This document shows positions 53,461 to 62,633 of a DNA stretch of 64,000 bases, piece after piece. Position 1 is the first letter of the stretch. Every line of letters starts with the position of its first letter. Source of the DNA: Burkholderiaceae bacterium (GTDB taxonomy: Bacteria > Pseudomonadota > Gammaproteobacteria > Burkholderiales > Burkholderiaceae_A); assembly GCA_018402635.1 (NCBI GenBank), contig JAGYIP010000008.1, positions 434,001 to 498,000 on the forward strand. The letters run 5' to 3'. The notes below the pieces were generated by a model. It was not told the DNA's origin. It ran no database searches and was given only the letters and a program-made list of their open reading frames with translations. A program made the translations under genes and the position numbers.

Positions 53461-55272
53461 ATGCAAGCGAAAACCATCGAAACCTTAAAGACGGATGTTC
53501 TTATTTTGGGCTCGGGCGGCGCAGGCCTCTTTGCAGCGCTGCATGCCCATCAGGCAGCGCCCGAGCTGTCCATTACGGTGGCTGTGAAGGGCTTGCTTGG
53601 AAAGTCAGGCTGCACCCGTATGGTTCAGGGCGGCTTTAACGTGGCCTTAGCCGAAGGTGATTCAGTGACACGTCACTTTATGGACACCATTGAGGGCGGC
53701 AAGTGGCTGCCCGACCAAGACCTTGCCTGGACACTCTGCGAAAAAGCAGTTGAACGCATTCATGAGCTAGAAAACGAACTGGGCTGTTTCTTCGACCGCA
53801 ACCCCGACGGCACCATGCATCAGAAGGCCTTTGCGGGACAGAGCTTTGACCGCACGGTTCACAAGGGCGACCTGACAGGTATTGAAATTATTAGCCGTCT
53901 TGCCGAGCAGGTCTGGGCGCGTAATATTCAGCGCCTGGAAGAGCACCGCGCCATTGAACTCATCCCCGCAGACGACGGCTCTGGCCTAGCCGGTGTACTA
54001 ATGATTGATGTGCGCACCGGCGCCTATCGACTCGTGCAGGCAAAGGCTGTTCTGCTTGCAACCGGCGGTGGGCCCACCATGTACAAATACCACACGCCCT
54101 CCGGCGATAAAAGCTGCGATGGACTTGCAATGGCACTGCGTGCAGGTCTTACGCTTCGAGACATGGAGATGGTTCAGTTCCACCCGACAGGTCTGCTTGC
54201 AGGAAGTCAGACGCGTATTACAGGAACCGTCATTGAAGAAGGCCTTCGCGGTGCGGGAGGCTGGTTGCTCAATGGCCAAGACGAGCGTTTTATGCAGCAC
54301 TACGACGCAAAGCTCGAGCGCGCAACCCGCGATGTCGTCTCGCGTGCCATTTTTACCGAGATGCGTGAGGGCCGAGTGACCCCGCATGGTGGTGTCTACA
54401 TAGCGATGTCGCACCTTGGCCCCGAGAAGGTGCGCAAACAGTTCAAAGGCATGGTTGAGCGTTGCGCGGACTGCGGCTTTGACCTTGCAGCAGGCAAAGT
54501 GGAAGTGGTCCCCACGGCCCACTACCTGATGGGGGGTCTTATTTTTAAGGCCGACTGCAGTACCGAGATGCAGGGGCTTTTCGCGGCAGGCGAAGATACG
54601 GGCGGCGTGCATGGAGCCAATCGCCTGGGTGGCAATGGTGTCGCCAATTCCACAGTCTACGGCGGCATTGCGGGCGACGCCATGGCGCAGTTTGCCCGCC
54701 AGCAGCGGCATTTTAAAGAGCCCCTTTGGTCGTTGGTTGAAGAGTCCATCGATCATCACAACCGTCCCATTGGGCGCCAAGGCAGCGAGCAGCTCTCAAA
54801 TATTCGCGAGTCACTTTACGACCTTATGTGGGAAGACGCAGGTATTCTGCGAAGCCGCCAAAGCCTAGGTCGAGCTGAGATTAAACTTAAAGAGCTTGCC
54901 GAGCAGCTCAATCACGTTGCCGTACCGGATGCAGACCGAGCCTTTCTTATGGCCTGGCACGACCATTTGAACCTTGAGAATCTGGTGGCCATGAGCCAGG
55001 TAATTGTCACAGCCGCACAGGCCCGTGAAAACTCCCGCGGGGCCCACTACCGTGAGGACTTCCCCGATGCCGGCGATCTCATGGCATCCACCTACACCTG
55101 CGTTCAGCAGTCGTCTGCGGGTCGCTCGTCCGTTCAGGTCACCAACCGTCCGGTGCGTTTTAACCGTGTGAGCCCAGGAGAGACGCTTTTAGATCAAGAC
55201 GAGAGTTTGCAAGGCCTTAAGGAAAACCTGGCTACCCCGTTGCAACACGACCATGCTACGGTGACCTCATGA
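53461..55272 (+). CDS. SDH/fumarate reductase-like flavoprotein subunit
   Basis: 603 residues. FAD-binding LILGSGGAGLFAALHA; substrate residues QFHPTG, RDVVSR, TAHYLMGG and GANRLGGNGVANS, all as in succinate/fumarate enzymes. The FAD-linking His of SDH (normally SHT before QGG) is replaced by Cys in SGCTRMVQGG, so the flavin is probably not joined to His. That is typical of enzymes outside canonical SDH. Overlaps tctA by four bases (ATGA). Likely substrate a C4 dicarboxylate or a sulfonated analogue; undetermined. Confidence 0.82.
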   Translation: MQAKTIETLKTDVLILGSGGAGLFAALHAHQAAPELSITVAVKGLLGKSGCTRMVQGGFNVALAEGDSVTRHFMDTIEGGKWLPDQDLAWTLCEKAVERIHELENELGCFFDRNPDGTMHQKAFAGQSFDRTVHKGDLTGIEIISRLAEQVWARNIQRLEEHRAIELIPADDGSGLAGVLMIDVRTGAYRLVQAKAVLLATGGGPTMYKYHTPSGDKSCDGLAMALRAGLTLRDMEMVQFHPTGLLAGSQTRITGTVIEEGLRGAGGWLLNGQDERFMQHYDAKLERATRDVVSRAIFTEMREGRVTPHGGVYIAMSHLGPEKVRKQFKGMVERCADCGFDLAAGKVEVVPTAHYLMGGLIFKADCSTEMQGLFAAGEDTGGVHGANRLGGNGVANSTVYGGIAGDAMAQFARQQRHFKEPLWSLVEESIDHHNRPIGRQGSEQLSNIRESLYDLMWEDAGILRSRQSLGRAEIKLKELAEQLNHVAVPDADRAFLMAWHDHLNLENLVAMSQVIVTAAQARENSRGAHYREDFPDAGDLMASTYTCVQQSSAGRSSVQVTNRPVRFNRVSPGETLLDQDESLQGLKENLATPLQHDHATVTS

Positions 55273-56762
55273 CCCTTGACGCCATTCTGGCCAGCATTGG
55301 CAACCTTGCGGCCATTGAGAATATCCTGGCGCTCATAGTGGGTCTTACCGTGGGTGTCATTGCCGGGGCCATTCCGGGAATGTCTGCCGCGATGGCGGTG
55401 GCCTTAACCCTGCCCTTCACATTTTCCTTAACACCTATAACGGGCATTTTGTTACTTCTTGGAGTCTACAAGGGCGGCATTTTTGGAGGCTCCATTCCTG
55501 CCATTTTAATTAAGACACCGGGCACACCTGCATCAAGCGCCACAGTGCTCGACGGCTACCCGTTGGCAGAGAAAGGTCAGGCAAGCAAGGCTTTAAGCAT
55601 GGCCCTCTGGGCCTCGTGCACGGCCGACTTTATTTCAAACCTTGCGCTCATTTTCTTCGCGGCATGGCTTGCCTCGTTTGCCTTAAAGTTTGGTCCCCCG
55701 GAATTTTTCACTCTTATCTTTTTCTCGCTCACCATCATTGCAGGCGTATCGGGAGACAGCCTAAGCAAAGGCTTAGTCTCGGCGATTCTAGGTTTGCTCT
55801 TTGCCACCATTGGCCTTGACCTGGTTTACGGAACCGACCGTCTCACCTTCGGCAATCCCAACCTCATGAGTGGTTTGAACTTCATTCCCGTGCTTATTGG
55901 CCTTTTTGCCATCCCTGAAATTCTGGCCTTTGTGCTTAAGAAAGACATTTCGGTTGGACGAACACGAAGCCTTTCGGGGCAGGGTATTACCTTTGCCGAA
56001 TACCGCAGATGCTTTAAGTCCATTTTCCGCGGAAGTGCAATTGGTGTGTTTCTTGGGGCAGTGCCAGGCATTGGCGCAGCACCCTCGGCTTTCCTGGCTT
56101 ACAGCGAGGCACGTCGAACCTCACCGAACAAGGCCAACTTTGGCAAAGGCGAGCTCGAGGGGGTGGCGGCAGCAGAGGCCGGCAACAATGGCGTCGCCGG
56201 TGCAACGCTTATTCCCTTGCTTGCCCTTGGTATTCCGGGCGATGTCATTACCGCCATTATTATTGGCGCCTTCATGATTCACGGGCTTACGCCAGGCCCC
56301 ATCATGTTCTTTCAGAACACCGACATTATTTACACCCTGTTTGCTGGGCTTTTATTAAGCTCCATTTTTCTTCTGTTTATTGGCGCAGGGGCCATCAAAA
56401 TTTTTAAGTACATTGCCCACGTGCCCAAGACCATTCTTATGCCATCGGTCTTGGTGCTCTGTGTCTACGGGGGGTATGCCGTAAACAACTCGGTCTTTGA
56501 TGTGGCCGTCATGTTTTTAATGGGGGGCCTTGGCTTTGCCATGTACAGGTTCAATGTGCCGCCTGCCCCGTTTGTTATTGCCTTTATTCTTGGGCCTCTT
56601 TTTGAGGATAACTTCCGTCAGGCCATGTTGATGTCGGGCGGAGATATGTCCATTCTTTTAAGAAGCCCCATTACCTGGTTTTTTTGGATTGCAACCATTC
56701 TTACGCTTTTGGCCCTCACCGGGGCCTGGGGTCGTATCGCCAGTCTTTTGCGTAAGGGTTAA
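55269..56762 (+). CDS. tctA: Tripartite tricarboxylate transporter, TctA large permease
   Basis: 497 residues, about twelve transmembrane helices. TctA signatures: GVIAGAIPGMSAAMAVAL, GGIFGGSIPAILIKTPGTPASSATVLDGYPLAEKGQA (in parts), GAVPGIGAAPSAFLAYSEARR. Transports organic anions with TctB and a TctC binding protein; tctC and tctB genes lie at 62634-64000. A TTT (SlcHFG) imports sulfolactate in some sulfolactate-degrading bacteria, which fits this operon. Confidence 0.88.
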   Translation: MTLDAILASIGNLAAIENILALIVGLTVGVIAGAIPGMSAAMAVALTLPFTFSLTPITGILLLLGVYKGGIFGGSIPAILIKTPGTPASSATVLDGYPLAEKGQASKALSMALWASCTADFISNLALIFFAAWLASFALKFGPPEFFTLIFFSLTIIAGVSGDSLSKGLVSAILGLLFATIGLDLVYGTDRLTFGNPNLMSGLNFIPVLIGLFAIPEILAFVLKKDISVGRTRSLSGQGITFAEYRRCFKSIFRGSAIGVFLGAVPGIGAAPSAFLAYSEARRTSPNKANFGKGELEGVAAAEAGNNGVAGATLIPLLALGIPGDVITAIIIGAFMIHGLTPGPIMFFQNTDIIYTLFAGLLLSSIFLLFIGAGAIKIFKYIAHVPKTILMPSVLVLCVYGGYAVNNSVFDVAVMFLMGGLGFAMYRFNVPPAPFVIAFILGPLFEDNFRQAMLMSGGDMSILLRSPITWFFWIATILTLLALTGAWGRIASLLRKG

Positions 56763-56765
56763 GAC

Positions 56766-58397
56766 ATGTCAACACAAGTAACCGTGGCCCACGGTCTGGC
56801 TCGCCTTATTAAAGCCCAGGGTATAGACACCATTTTTTCCTTGTCGGGAAACCAGATCATGCCGGTCTACGATGGCTGCCTTGCCGAAGGCCTTGAGATT
56901 CTGCATTGTCGTCATGAGGGTGCTGCGGTTTTTATGGCCGATGGCTATTCGCAAATTGCAGGCCGACCGGGCATTGCGATGGTGACCGCGGGCTCAGGTT
57001 TTTTAAACAGCCTAGGCGCCTTGTTTGCGGCTCGACTTAATCAGTCCAACCTTATTCTTCTCACCGGAGACTCGGGTGTGGGCCAGGATGGCAAGGGCGC
57101 CTTCCAGGAATTAAACCAGTGCCTAAGTTCGGCGCCGGTCACCGCCTACTCGGTCCGACCAAAATCATCTGAGCAGCTTTTCGCAGCCCTTCATGAGGCA
57201 TTTGAGTTCTATGCACAAGGCAACACCGGGCCTGTTCATATTGCCCTTGCAGCTGATGTCTTGGAACAGCCGCTTCAAGCCCATGCGCTTTCGTTGTTCT
57301 CCTCGGGTCTGGCGAAGACGGGTTATGAGACAGCCCTGCTAGCCAATGGGCGGCAGGCCCATGAGCAGACCCTGCTGGAGCAACTGGTTCAACGGCTTCA
57401 GGCTGCCACCTCGCCTGTTGTGCTTCTAGGGCCCTTTTTCAATCAGGCGCGTTACCCAGGACTAACAAACGTTCTTCAAAAAGCACTGGGTGTGGACTGC
57501 TTTTTTATGGAAAGCCCAAGGGGTATTGCAGACCCTCATTGGCCAGAGCTTGCCAAAAAGCTTGGGGAGGCAGACCTTGTTGTAGTGATTGGTAAGCCCG
57601 TTGATTTTTCGATGCAGTTTGGAACGTTTGACTCAACTCAACCCAATGGGCCGCAGTGGTTAATGGTGGATAACGACGCCCTTACCATCGAGCGCTTTCA
57701 GACAAACCTGCCTAAGCAGGCAGCCAACACACTTCGCATGGCGCCGCGTCGATGCATTGCCGGGTTACTCGAGAAAACCAAGCAGGCCTATGCACCCCAG
57801 GTTATTTCGAGCCAGGCGCTTAGTCCCGTTGACCCTCCCACAGGCTCAGCCCATGCCGAGTTTTTAAAGGCCATACAAAACGTAATTAATGGCCTGGCCG
57901 CAAGCCTGACGCTGGTGGTCGACGGAGGCGAGTTTGGCCAATGGGCCCAGGCAGGCTTGAGGGCCCACCGACGCATTATTAACGGGGTGTCGGGAACCAT
58001 CGGTGGGGGGCTGTCCTACGGCATGGGCGCCTTGGCGGCAGACCCCGACAGCCATGTTCTGGTCATCATGGGCGATGGCACGGTGGGCTTTCATCTGGCT
58101 GAGTTTGAAACGGCAGCACGAGCGGGTCAGCGCATCGTAACCATTGTTGGCAACGACCGGCGTTGGAATGCGGAGTACCAAATTCAGATTCGTAAGTATG
58201 GTGAAGATCGAACCTTTGCCTGCGAACTCTCCGATGCCAACTATGCGCAGGCCTGCCTGGCACTTGGGGGATGGGGGGAGCGTGTGCAAACGCCAGCTGA
58301 TTTAGAGTCGGCGCTGCGAAAGGCCTTTGCCTTCAACGGACCTTCCTGCATCGACCTTGCCATTGAGCCCGAGCCTTATAAGGCTGCAGCGAAGTAA
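56766..58397 (+). CDS. Thiamine-diphosphate-dependent enzyme (acetolactate synthase-like)
   Basis: 543 residues with the three-domain layout of the POX/acetolactate synthase superfamily. Catalytic Glu in CRHEGAAVFMADGYSQIAGRPG; ThDP/Mg motif GDGTVGFHLAEFETAARAG with VGNDRRWNAE. It differs clearly from Xsc at 23179. In this operon, downstream of two sulfopyruvate-forming dehydrogenases, a decarboxylase making sulfoacetaldehyde for Xsc is possible; a 2-hydroxyacyl-CoA lyase-like role is the alternative. Classical sulfopyruvate decarboxylase ComDE is much smaller, so this would be a different type. Confidence 0.78.
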   Translation: MSTQVTVAHGLARLIKAQGIDTIFSLSGNQIMPVYDGCLAEGLEILHCRHEGAAVFMADGYSQIAGRPGIAMVTAGSGFLNSLGALFAARLNQSNLILLTGDSGVGQDGKGAFQELNQCLSSAPVTAYSVRPKSSEQLFAALHEAFEFYAQGNTGPVHIALAADVLEQPLQAHALSLFSSGLAKTGYETALLANGRQAHEQTLLEQLVQRLQAATSPVVLLGPFFNQARYPGLTNVLQKALGVDCFFMESPRGIADPHWPELAKKLGEADLVVVIGKPVDFSMQFGTFDSTQPNGPQWLMVDNDALTIERFQTNLPKQAANTLRMAPRRCIAGLLEKTKQAYAPQVISSQALSPVDPPTGSAHAEFLKAIQNVINGLAASLTLVVDGGEFGQWAQAGLRAHRRIINGVSGTIGGGLSYGMGALAADPDSHVLVIMGDGTVGFHLAEFETAARAGQRIVTIVGNDRRWNAEYQIQIRKYGEDRTFACELSDANYAQACLALGGWGERVQTPADLESALRKAFAFNGPSCIDLAIEPEPYKAAAK

Positions 58398-58446
58398 AAG
58401 AAGGCCCCGCTAGCCTACTTAATCCCACCCAATCGACCCAGCAGTC

Positions 58447-59217
58447 TTACCCAATAATTTTGGGAACCAGGGCCAGTGCAGCTGCAATAAGCAGAATCCC
58501 AAAAATGGCTTTAAAGCCTTGTGGGGTGATGGTTTTCTGCATACGGCTTCCAAGTCGAAGGCCAACATAGCAGATGGGAATTAGGGCAAGGCTGCGGCCA
58601 ATGTTTTCGCCGGTAAGTAAAAGACCCGCAATGGAAAGCAGTACAGCCCTTGAGAAGACATTGGTGAAGATAATGGCTGCAATGGTTGCCCGTACCTGCT
58701 TAAACGATTCAAGCCTGTGGGTAAGGTAGACCACAAAAATGGGGCCACCCGTGCCATAGAGCGCTGAAAAAACACCACCAGAGACGCCCAATGGCGCACC
58801 CCACCACCTGCTAAAGGGTTTGGGATGGCCTGCGTTTCGTTGCACCAGCATGGAAATGCCATTGAACAATACAAAAACAGCCAAGACTGCAAGCAGAGGT
58901 TTTTCAGGTGCCTTAATAAGAAGTGTGAGTCCAATAACAAGCCCAATGGCGTTAAAGATCAACAGCCAAGAAAACTCCTTCTTGTCAATGTCACTGAAGT
59001 TTTTTGTTCCTAAGTAAAGCGCGCCGAAAAGGTCGAGAAAGACCACCTGGGCAACAACCTCTTGAATGGGAAGAATCTGAACAAGGCAGGCCACAAGCAC
59101 AAGGGAGGAGCCGAACCCTGTTACACCCAAGACAATGTAGGCAATGAGACAGGCAAGCAGCGCATAGGCAAACTCGGCTGGGCTTAGGCCCAGTTGAAGG
59201 CTAGAGAGAAATTCCAT
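58447..59217 (-). CDS. tauE: TauE/SafE-family sulfite exporter
   Basis: 256 residues, about eight helices. Family features: VLGVTGFGSSLVLVACLVQ and GVSGGVFSALYGTGGPIFVVYL, the repeated glycine-rich motifs. Exports sulfite or sulfoacetate-type anions during sulfonate breakdown. Last gene of the suyA-suyB-gntR-phosphatase-tauE unit, overlapping the phosphatase gene by one base. Confidence 0.85.
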   Translation of the reverse strand: MEFLSSLQLGLSPAEFAYALLACLIAYIVLGVTGFGSSLVLVACLVQILPIQEVVAQVVFLDLFGALYLGTKNFSDIDKKEFSWLLIFNAIGLVIGLTLLIKAPEKPLLAVLAVFVLFNGISMLVQRNAGHPKPFSRWWGAPLGVSGGVFSALYGTGGPIFVVYLTHRLESFKQVRATIAAIIFTNVFSRAVLLSIAGLLLTGENIGRSLALIPICYVGLRLGSRMQKTITPQGFKAIFGILLIAAALALVPKIIG

Positions 59218-60053
59218 TACCTAACGGCTGCGTTGCTTACAAGGCCATCGAGAGCGCACAGGGCATCAAGGCATTGCTGACCTGCTGCTGCGGCAATGCG
59301 CCGAACGCCAGTGGAATTATTTCGATGAATACGAAGAGTGCGGTCTTGGTACTGGCCCCCTGCTTCGCGCACCAGCAGTGAGCCTGCCACAACATCCCAG
59401 GGGTCGAGGTCAAACCCAGCAAAGGCATCCATTCGGCCCGCAGCAAGCCAGGCAAGGTCAAGGGCCATTGCCCCTGAACGCCTTATCCCCCCAAAACTTC
59501 GAACAGCCCCAGGCAGCCATAACTGCAGTGCGTTGGCAATGGGGCTTGTCGGTTTGGGTGTTACCACGGCAAGAAGGCTTTCCATGGGCGGCCGGTCAAT
59601 GGTCGCAGCAAGTGCACGCCCATTGAACCAGGCGCCTTGACCCTTCACAGCCCAGAAGGACTCCTCGCGGCAGGGGTCAACAATAAGCCCAATAACAGGC
59701 TCCTGATTCGCATCAACCAGGGCAACCACGCAGCAGAAATGGGCGATGCCACGAACAAAATTAGCTGTTCCATCAATAGGGTCCACCACCCAGGTTAGCG
59801 GAGCCGAGTCTTGGGCTGAACCCTGAGAAGTGGGAGCCGAACTAAGACCACCCTCTTCGCCAAGAAATTGCGCCTGTGGACACAGCTCAGACAACTCGTT
59901 TTTTAAAAAGGCTTCCACCTCGGCATCGGCTGTGCTTACCCAGTCGCCCTTTGCCTTTTCGTGGACTGCAAACTCACCTTGGTTAAACGTCTGCTTCGCG
60001 CGCGAGGCGGCCTCTTGAACAACCGCCAGTAGCCTGGGCAGATCGACGCTCAT
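59217..60053 (-). CDS. Inositol monophosphatase-family phosphatase
   Basis: 278 residues from ATG 60053, which overlaps the GntR stop. Metal sites: FLGEEGGLS, WVVDPIDGTANFVRGI and DLDPWDVVAGSLLVREAGG. Hydrolyses a phosphate monoester using Mg. The family includes SuhB, histidinol phosphatase and 3'-phosphoadenosine phosphatase (CysQ). In this setting it could remove phosphate from a phospho-sulfonate, but the substrate cannot be read from sequence. Confidence 0.82.
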   Translation of the reverse strand: MSVDLPRLLAVVQEAASRAKQTFNQGEFAVHEKAKGDWVSTADAEVEAFLKNELSELCPQAQFLGEEGGLSSAPTSQGSAQDSAPLTWVVDPIDGTANFVRGIAHFCCVVALVDANQEPVIGLIVDPCREESFWAVKGQGAWFNGRALAATIDRPPMESLLAVVTPKPTSPIANALQLWLPGAVRSFGGIRRSGAMALDLAWLAAGRMDAFAGFDLDPWDVVAGSLLVREAGGQYQDRTLRIHRNNSTGVRRIAAAAGQQCLDALCALDGLVSNAAVR

Positions 60054-60790
60054 TAGGAGTTGAGTTCGCTGAAGTATTCGTGCTCCGAAGTATTGACGTA
60101 CGAGACCCGCCACTCGATGGGGTCGTCTCGAAAGCCGTAGGCCACTCGACGAATCTGTAAAAGTGGGGAGTCTGACTCGATATCAAGTGGCCTGCTGTGC
60201 TCTTGCGAGGCCGAGCAGGCACGCAGGCGTTCACTGGCCCGAACAACGGTCTGGCCAAAGTCGGATTCGTAGAGCTGGTAGATCGAGCCGGGTCGTGCCT
60301 CAAACTGCCGAGCGTTCAGCCCCTCAAAGCGCATAGCGTCAACCACAATCTCATCGACAATAACCGGCTTTGATTCAATAAGAAGAAGGTTACGTATTTT
60401 AAAGACCCAGGACGAGACACCGACACCAAGACGTTGGGCAGCCTCATCGCCCGCCCGCCCGCGCTGGAAGCGCAGTAATTTGGTGGTTGGCCGAACCTTT
60501 TGCTGGCCCTGAGGAACAATATGAAAGTAGTAATACAGAAGGCGTTGGTTATCGTGCTGACTCACGAAGGTGCCCTTGCCTTGCTGCCGAATTAATAGAC
60601 CCTCGGACACTAAAGAGTCAACGGCCTTACGCAGGGTTCCAATTGAAACGCCATGCTCTTCAGACAATAGTTTTTCGGCAGGAAGCGAGGAGCCAGCCGG
60701 GTAGTGACCCGAGGCAAGTGCCTGAATCAGTCGATCTTTAACCACCCGGTAGGCGGGCAATCCTCTTGCAAAATCCAATTGCCCGCCCAC
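60053..60790 (-). CDS. GntR-family regulator (HutC/UTRA type)
   Basis: 245 residues. N-terminal winged helix (SLPAEKLLSEEHGVSIGTLRKAVDSLVSEGLLIRQQGKGTFV in parts), C-terminal UTRA ligand-binding domain with IYQLYESDFGQTVVRASERL. Encoded between suyB and the phosphatase. The related palindromes at 48496 (slcC) and 62472 (suyA) are candidate operators, since HutC-type proteins bind AT-rich inverted repeats with a short spacer. Effector probably sulfolactate or a derivative. Confidence 0.85.
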   Translation of the reverse strand: MGGQLDFARGLPAYRVVKDRLIQALASGHYPAGSSLPAEKLLSEEHGVSIGTLRKAVDSLVSEGLLIRQQGKGTFVSQHDNQRLLYYYFHIVPQGQQKVRPTTKLLRFQRGRAGDEAAQRLGVGVSSWVFKIRNLLLIESKPVIVDEIVVDAMRFEGLNARQFEARPGSIYQLYESDFGQTVVRASERLRACSASQEHSRPLDIESDSPLLQIRRVAYGFRDDPIEWRVSYVNTSEHEYFSELNS

Positions 60791-60824
60791 GGTTCTAAGG
60801 CTTTTTTTGGCCTGCAGAGTCCGC

Positions 60825-61994
60825 CTAGGCCGACTCGTAAAGGCGAGTCATTACAAACTCGTTATGGCCAAGAAGCTCGGCCGCAGTGACCTGGCCATTG
60901 GCGGTTCGCAGCATGCTGTCAATAAGCTTGTCACCAGCCTGGTCAAGGTTCTCTTCGCGCCGTAAAAGCCCAGAGACATCGATATCGATATGCTCGGACA
61001 TAAGGCGAACGGTTCTTGGGTTTGCGCAGATCTTGATAACGGGAAGAATGGGGTTGCCTATAACGTTGCCCTGGCCCGTGGGAAAGAAGTGCACAACATA
61101 GCCCGAGGCTGCGCAGAGTGTGACCATTTCGGCTGCAGCCGAGGACGAGTCCATAAACCAGAGGCCAGGGCCCGTGGGCGTTTCTGCCTTGTCAAGAACA
61201 CCATCAACCATGCACTTTTTACCAATCTTTTGGATGTTGCCAAGTGCCTTTTCTTCAATGGTGGTGAGCCCGCCGGCAATATTGCCTTTGGTGGGCTGGC
61301 TGTCGGAAAGGTCGCTGGTTTTGTGACGATTAATAACCTCTTGGTAGCGATCGAACATCGCCATAAACTCATCACGAATTTTAGGGGTACGGCAGCGCTC
61401 TGCAACCAGGTGTTCACCGCCCGTTAGCTCGGTGGTCTCGCCAAAGACAAGGGTTGAGCCAACTTCGTAAAGCTTATCAAAGGCATTGCCAACTGAAGGG
61501 TTCGAGCCACAGCCCGACGTGGTGTCTGACTCACCGCATTTGGTGGAGACCCAGAGCTCGCTAAGGGCCGCCTCGACACGACGCTGACCGGAGGCGCGCT
61601 TAACAAGTTTGTAGGCTGCCTTACTTGCATTATGAATGGTTGCCAGATCGCCATTGCCTTCAATCCAGAAGCCTTCGGCGGGCTTACCTGTTTTTGCAAT
61701 GCCTTCGACCACACGGCCAGTCCATTGGGGCTCAATGCCTATAACGACGACACCTGACACATTGGGATTGCAGCCCGCACCAATGAGTGTGCGGAAGTGG
61801 AGTTCAAGGTCAGCACCAAATTGAAGCCGCCCATAGGGGTGACGAATGGCAATACAGCCCTTGATATTGTTGGCCACGGCCTCGGCAGCAGCATTTGAGA
61901 GGTCATCAAGAGGGAGAATGATGACGTGATTACGCACACCCACGCGGTTGTTTTCGCGTCGGTAACCCATAAAGGTTGTTTTCTTAAGGTCCAT
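60825..61994 (-). CDS. suyB: (2R)-sulfolactate sulfo-lyase, beta subunit
   Basis: 389 residues, the length of SuyB. Begins [32 protein letters not shown] (in parts) and contains [17 protein letters not shown] with Fe-binding cysteines, and [16 protein letters not shown], shared with UxaA-type altronate dehydratases. With SuyA it splits (R)-sulfolactate into pyruvate and sulfite. The separate SuyA gene upstream, not a fused SAF domain, separates it from altronate dehydratase. 51 bp after suyA. Confidence 0.92.
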   Translation of the reverse strand: MDLKKTTFMGYRRENNRVGVRNHVIILPLDDLSNAAAEAVANNIKGCIAIRHPYGRLQFGADLELHFRTLIGAGCNPNVSGVVVIGIEPQWTGRVVEGIAKTGKPAEGFWIEGNGDLATIHNASKAAYKLVKRASGQRRVEAALSELWVSTKCGESDTTSGCGSNPSVGNAFDKLYEVGSTLVFGETTELTGGEHLVAERCRTPKIRDEFMAMFDRYQEVINRHKTSDLSDSQPTKGNIAGGLTTIEEKALGNIQKIGKKCMVDGVLDKAETPTGPGLWFMDSSSAAAEMVTLCAASGYVVHFFPTGQGNVIGNPILPVIKICANPRTVRLMSEHIDIDVSGLLRREENLDQAGDKLIDSMLRTANGQVTAAELLGHNEFVMTRLYESA

Positions 61995-62045
61995 AGCCTG
62001 TCCTAGTAAGAACGAAAAATAATGAATGAAGGAAAGAGTGGTGGC

Positions 62046-62327
62046 TTACCAACGCTTGGTTTTTACGTTGTGCACGTGCAGGTGCTCACCCTTTTTAATG
62101 GGTGCCACCACCTTGCCAATGTCAACGCCATATTTCATAACCGTGTCACCGAGCGCAAAGTCTCTAAGCGCAATTTTGTGACCAATGGGAATGTCGCTAA
62201 TGGCCTTGAAATTCAGGGTGCTGTCATCTTCCATGACCCAGCCGACGAGTTCGGCCCCCGAGTTAACGCCCTCAACCACCACAACCCCGACGCCGTCGTC
62301 AGGCTCATGAACCAAAAAATGAATCAT
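62046..62327 (-). CDS. suyA: (2R)-sulfolactate sulfo-lyase, alpha subunit
   Basis: 93 residues from ATG 62327 with AAGGAGA in front; a longer open frame upstream is not homologous. Begins MIHFLVHEPDDGVGVVVVEG; the SAF domain has DIPIGHKIALRDFALGDTVMKYG and ends HVHNVKTKRW, essentially the known SuyA pattern. Small partner of SuyB. First gene of the minus-strand unit, divergent from tctC. Confidence 0.92.
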   Translation of the reverse strand: MIHFLVHEPDDGVGVVVVEGVNSGAELVGWVMEDDSTLNFKAISDIPIGHKIALRDFALGDTVMKYGVDIGKVVAPIKKGEHLHVHNVKTKRW

Positions 62328-62633
62328 TGATGTTCTCCTTGCGTGGATCAAAACCCTTTCCAGAACACCCTTTGTCTTCCGGGAAGAGGCCCCTGGCAGC
62401 GCGAAAATGTGCCTTGACGTGTACCCTGTCTCGTACCTGTCTTGGACCTTTTCTCGCGTTCCTGAGACAACATCATACAGATGATATAGATTATTTAGGT
62501 CTTGGCCCCCAAAAATCCGAGAAAACCCTAGCGTCGAGATGCCTCGGGCGTGGTAGGGTAAGCGTTGCAGGCGTTTCAAACCAGTGAGTCCCCAAGGGGC
62601 TCGTCGATATGTTTTTGTTTACGGAGACGACGA
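62328..62633. other. Divergent regulatory region between suyA and tctC
   Basis: 306 bp without a gene. It holds the inverted repeat ATCAT-ACAG-ATGAT at 62472-62485 and an AT-rich patch around it (GATATAGATTATTTAG), the likely control region for both directions. No consensus promoter toward tctC could be fixed. GGAGACGACGA precedes the tctC ATG. Confidence 0.5.
62472..62485. promoter_or_regulatory. Putative GntR operator near suyA
   Basis: ATCAT-ACAG-ATGAT. It shares ATSATACAKAT with the palindrome overlapping the slcC start. Both gene sets belong to sulfolactate breakdown, so a common regulator is likely. Confidence 0.5.

Noticed and set aside
60825..61994. Altronate dehydratase uxaA
   Set aside because: The SAF domain is a separate 93-residue gene with the SuyA sequence and no hexuronate genes are near; sulfolactate sulfo-lyase fits better.
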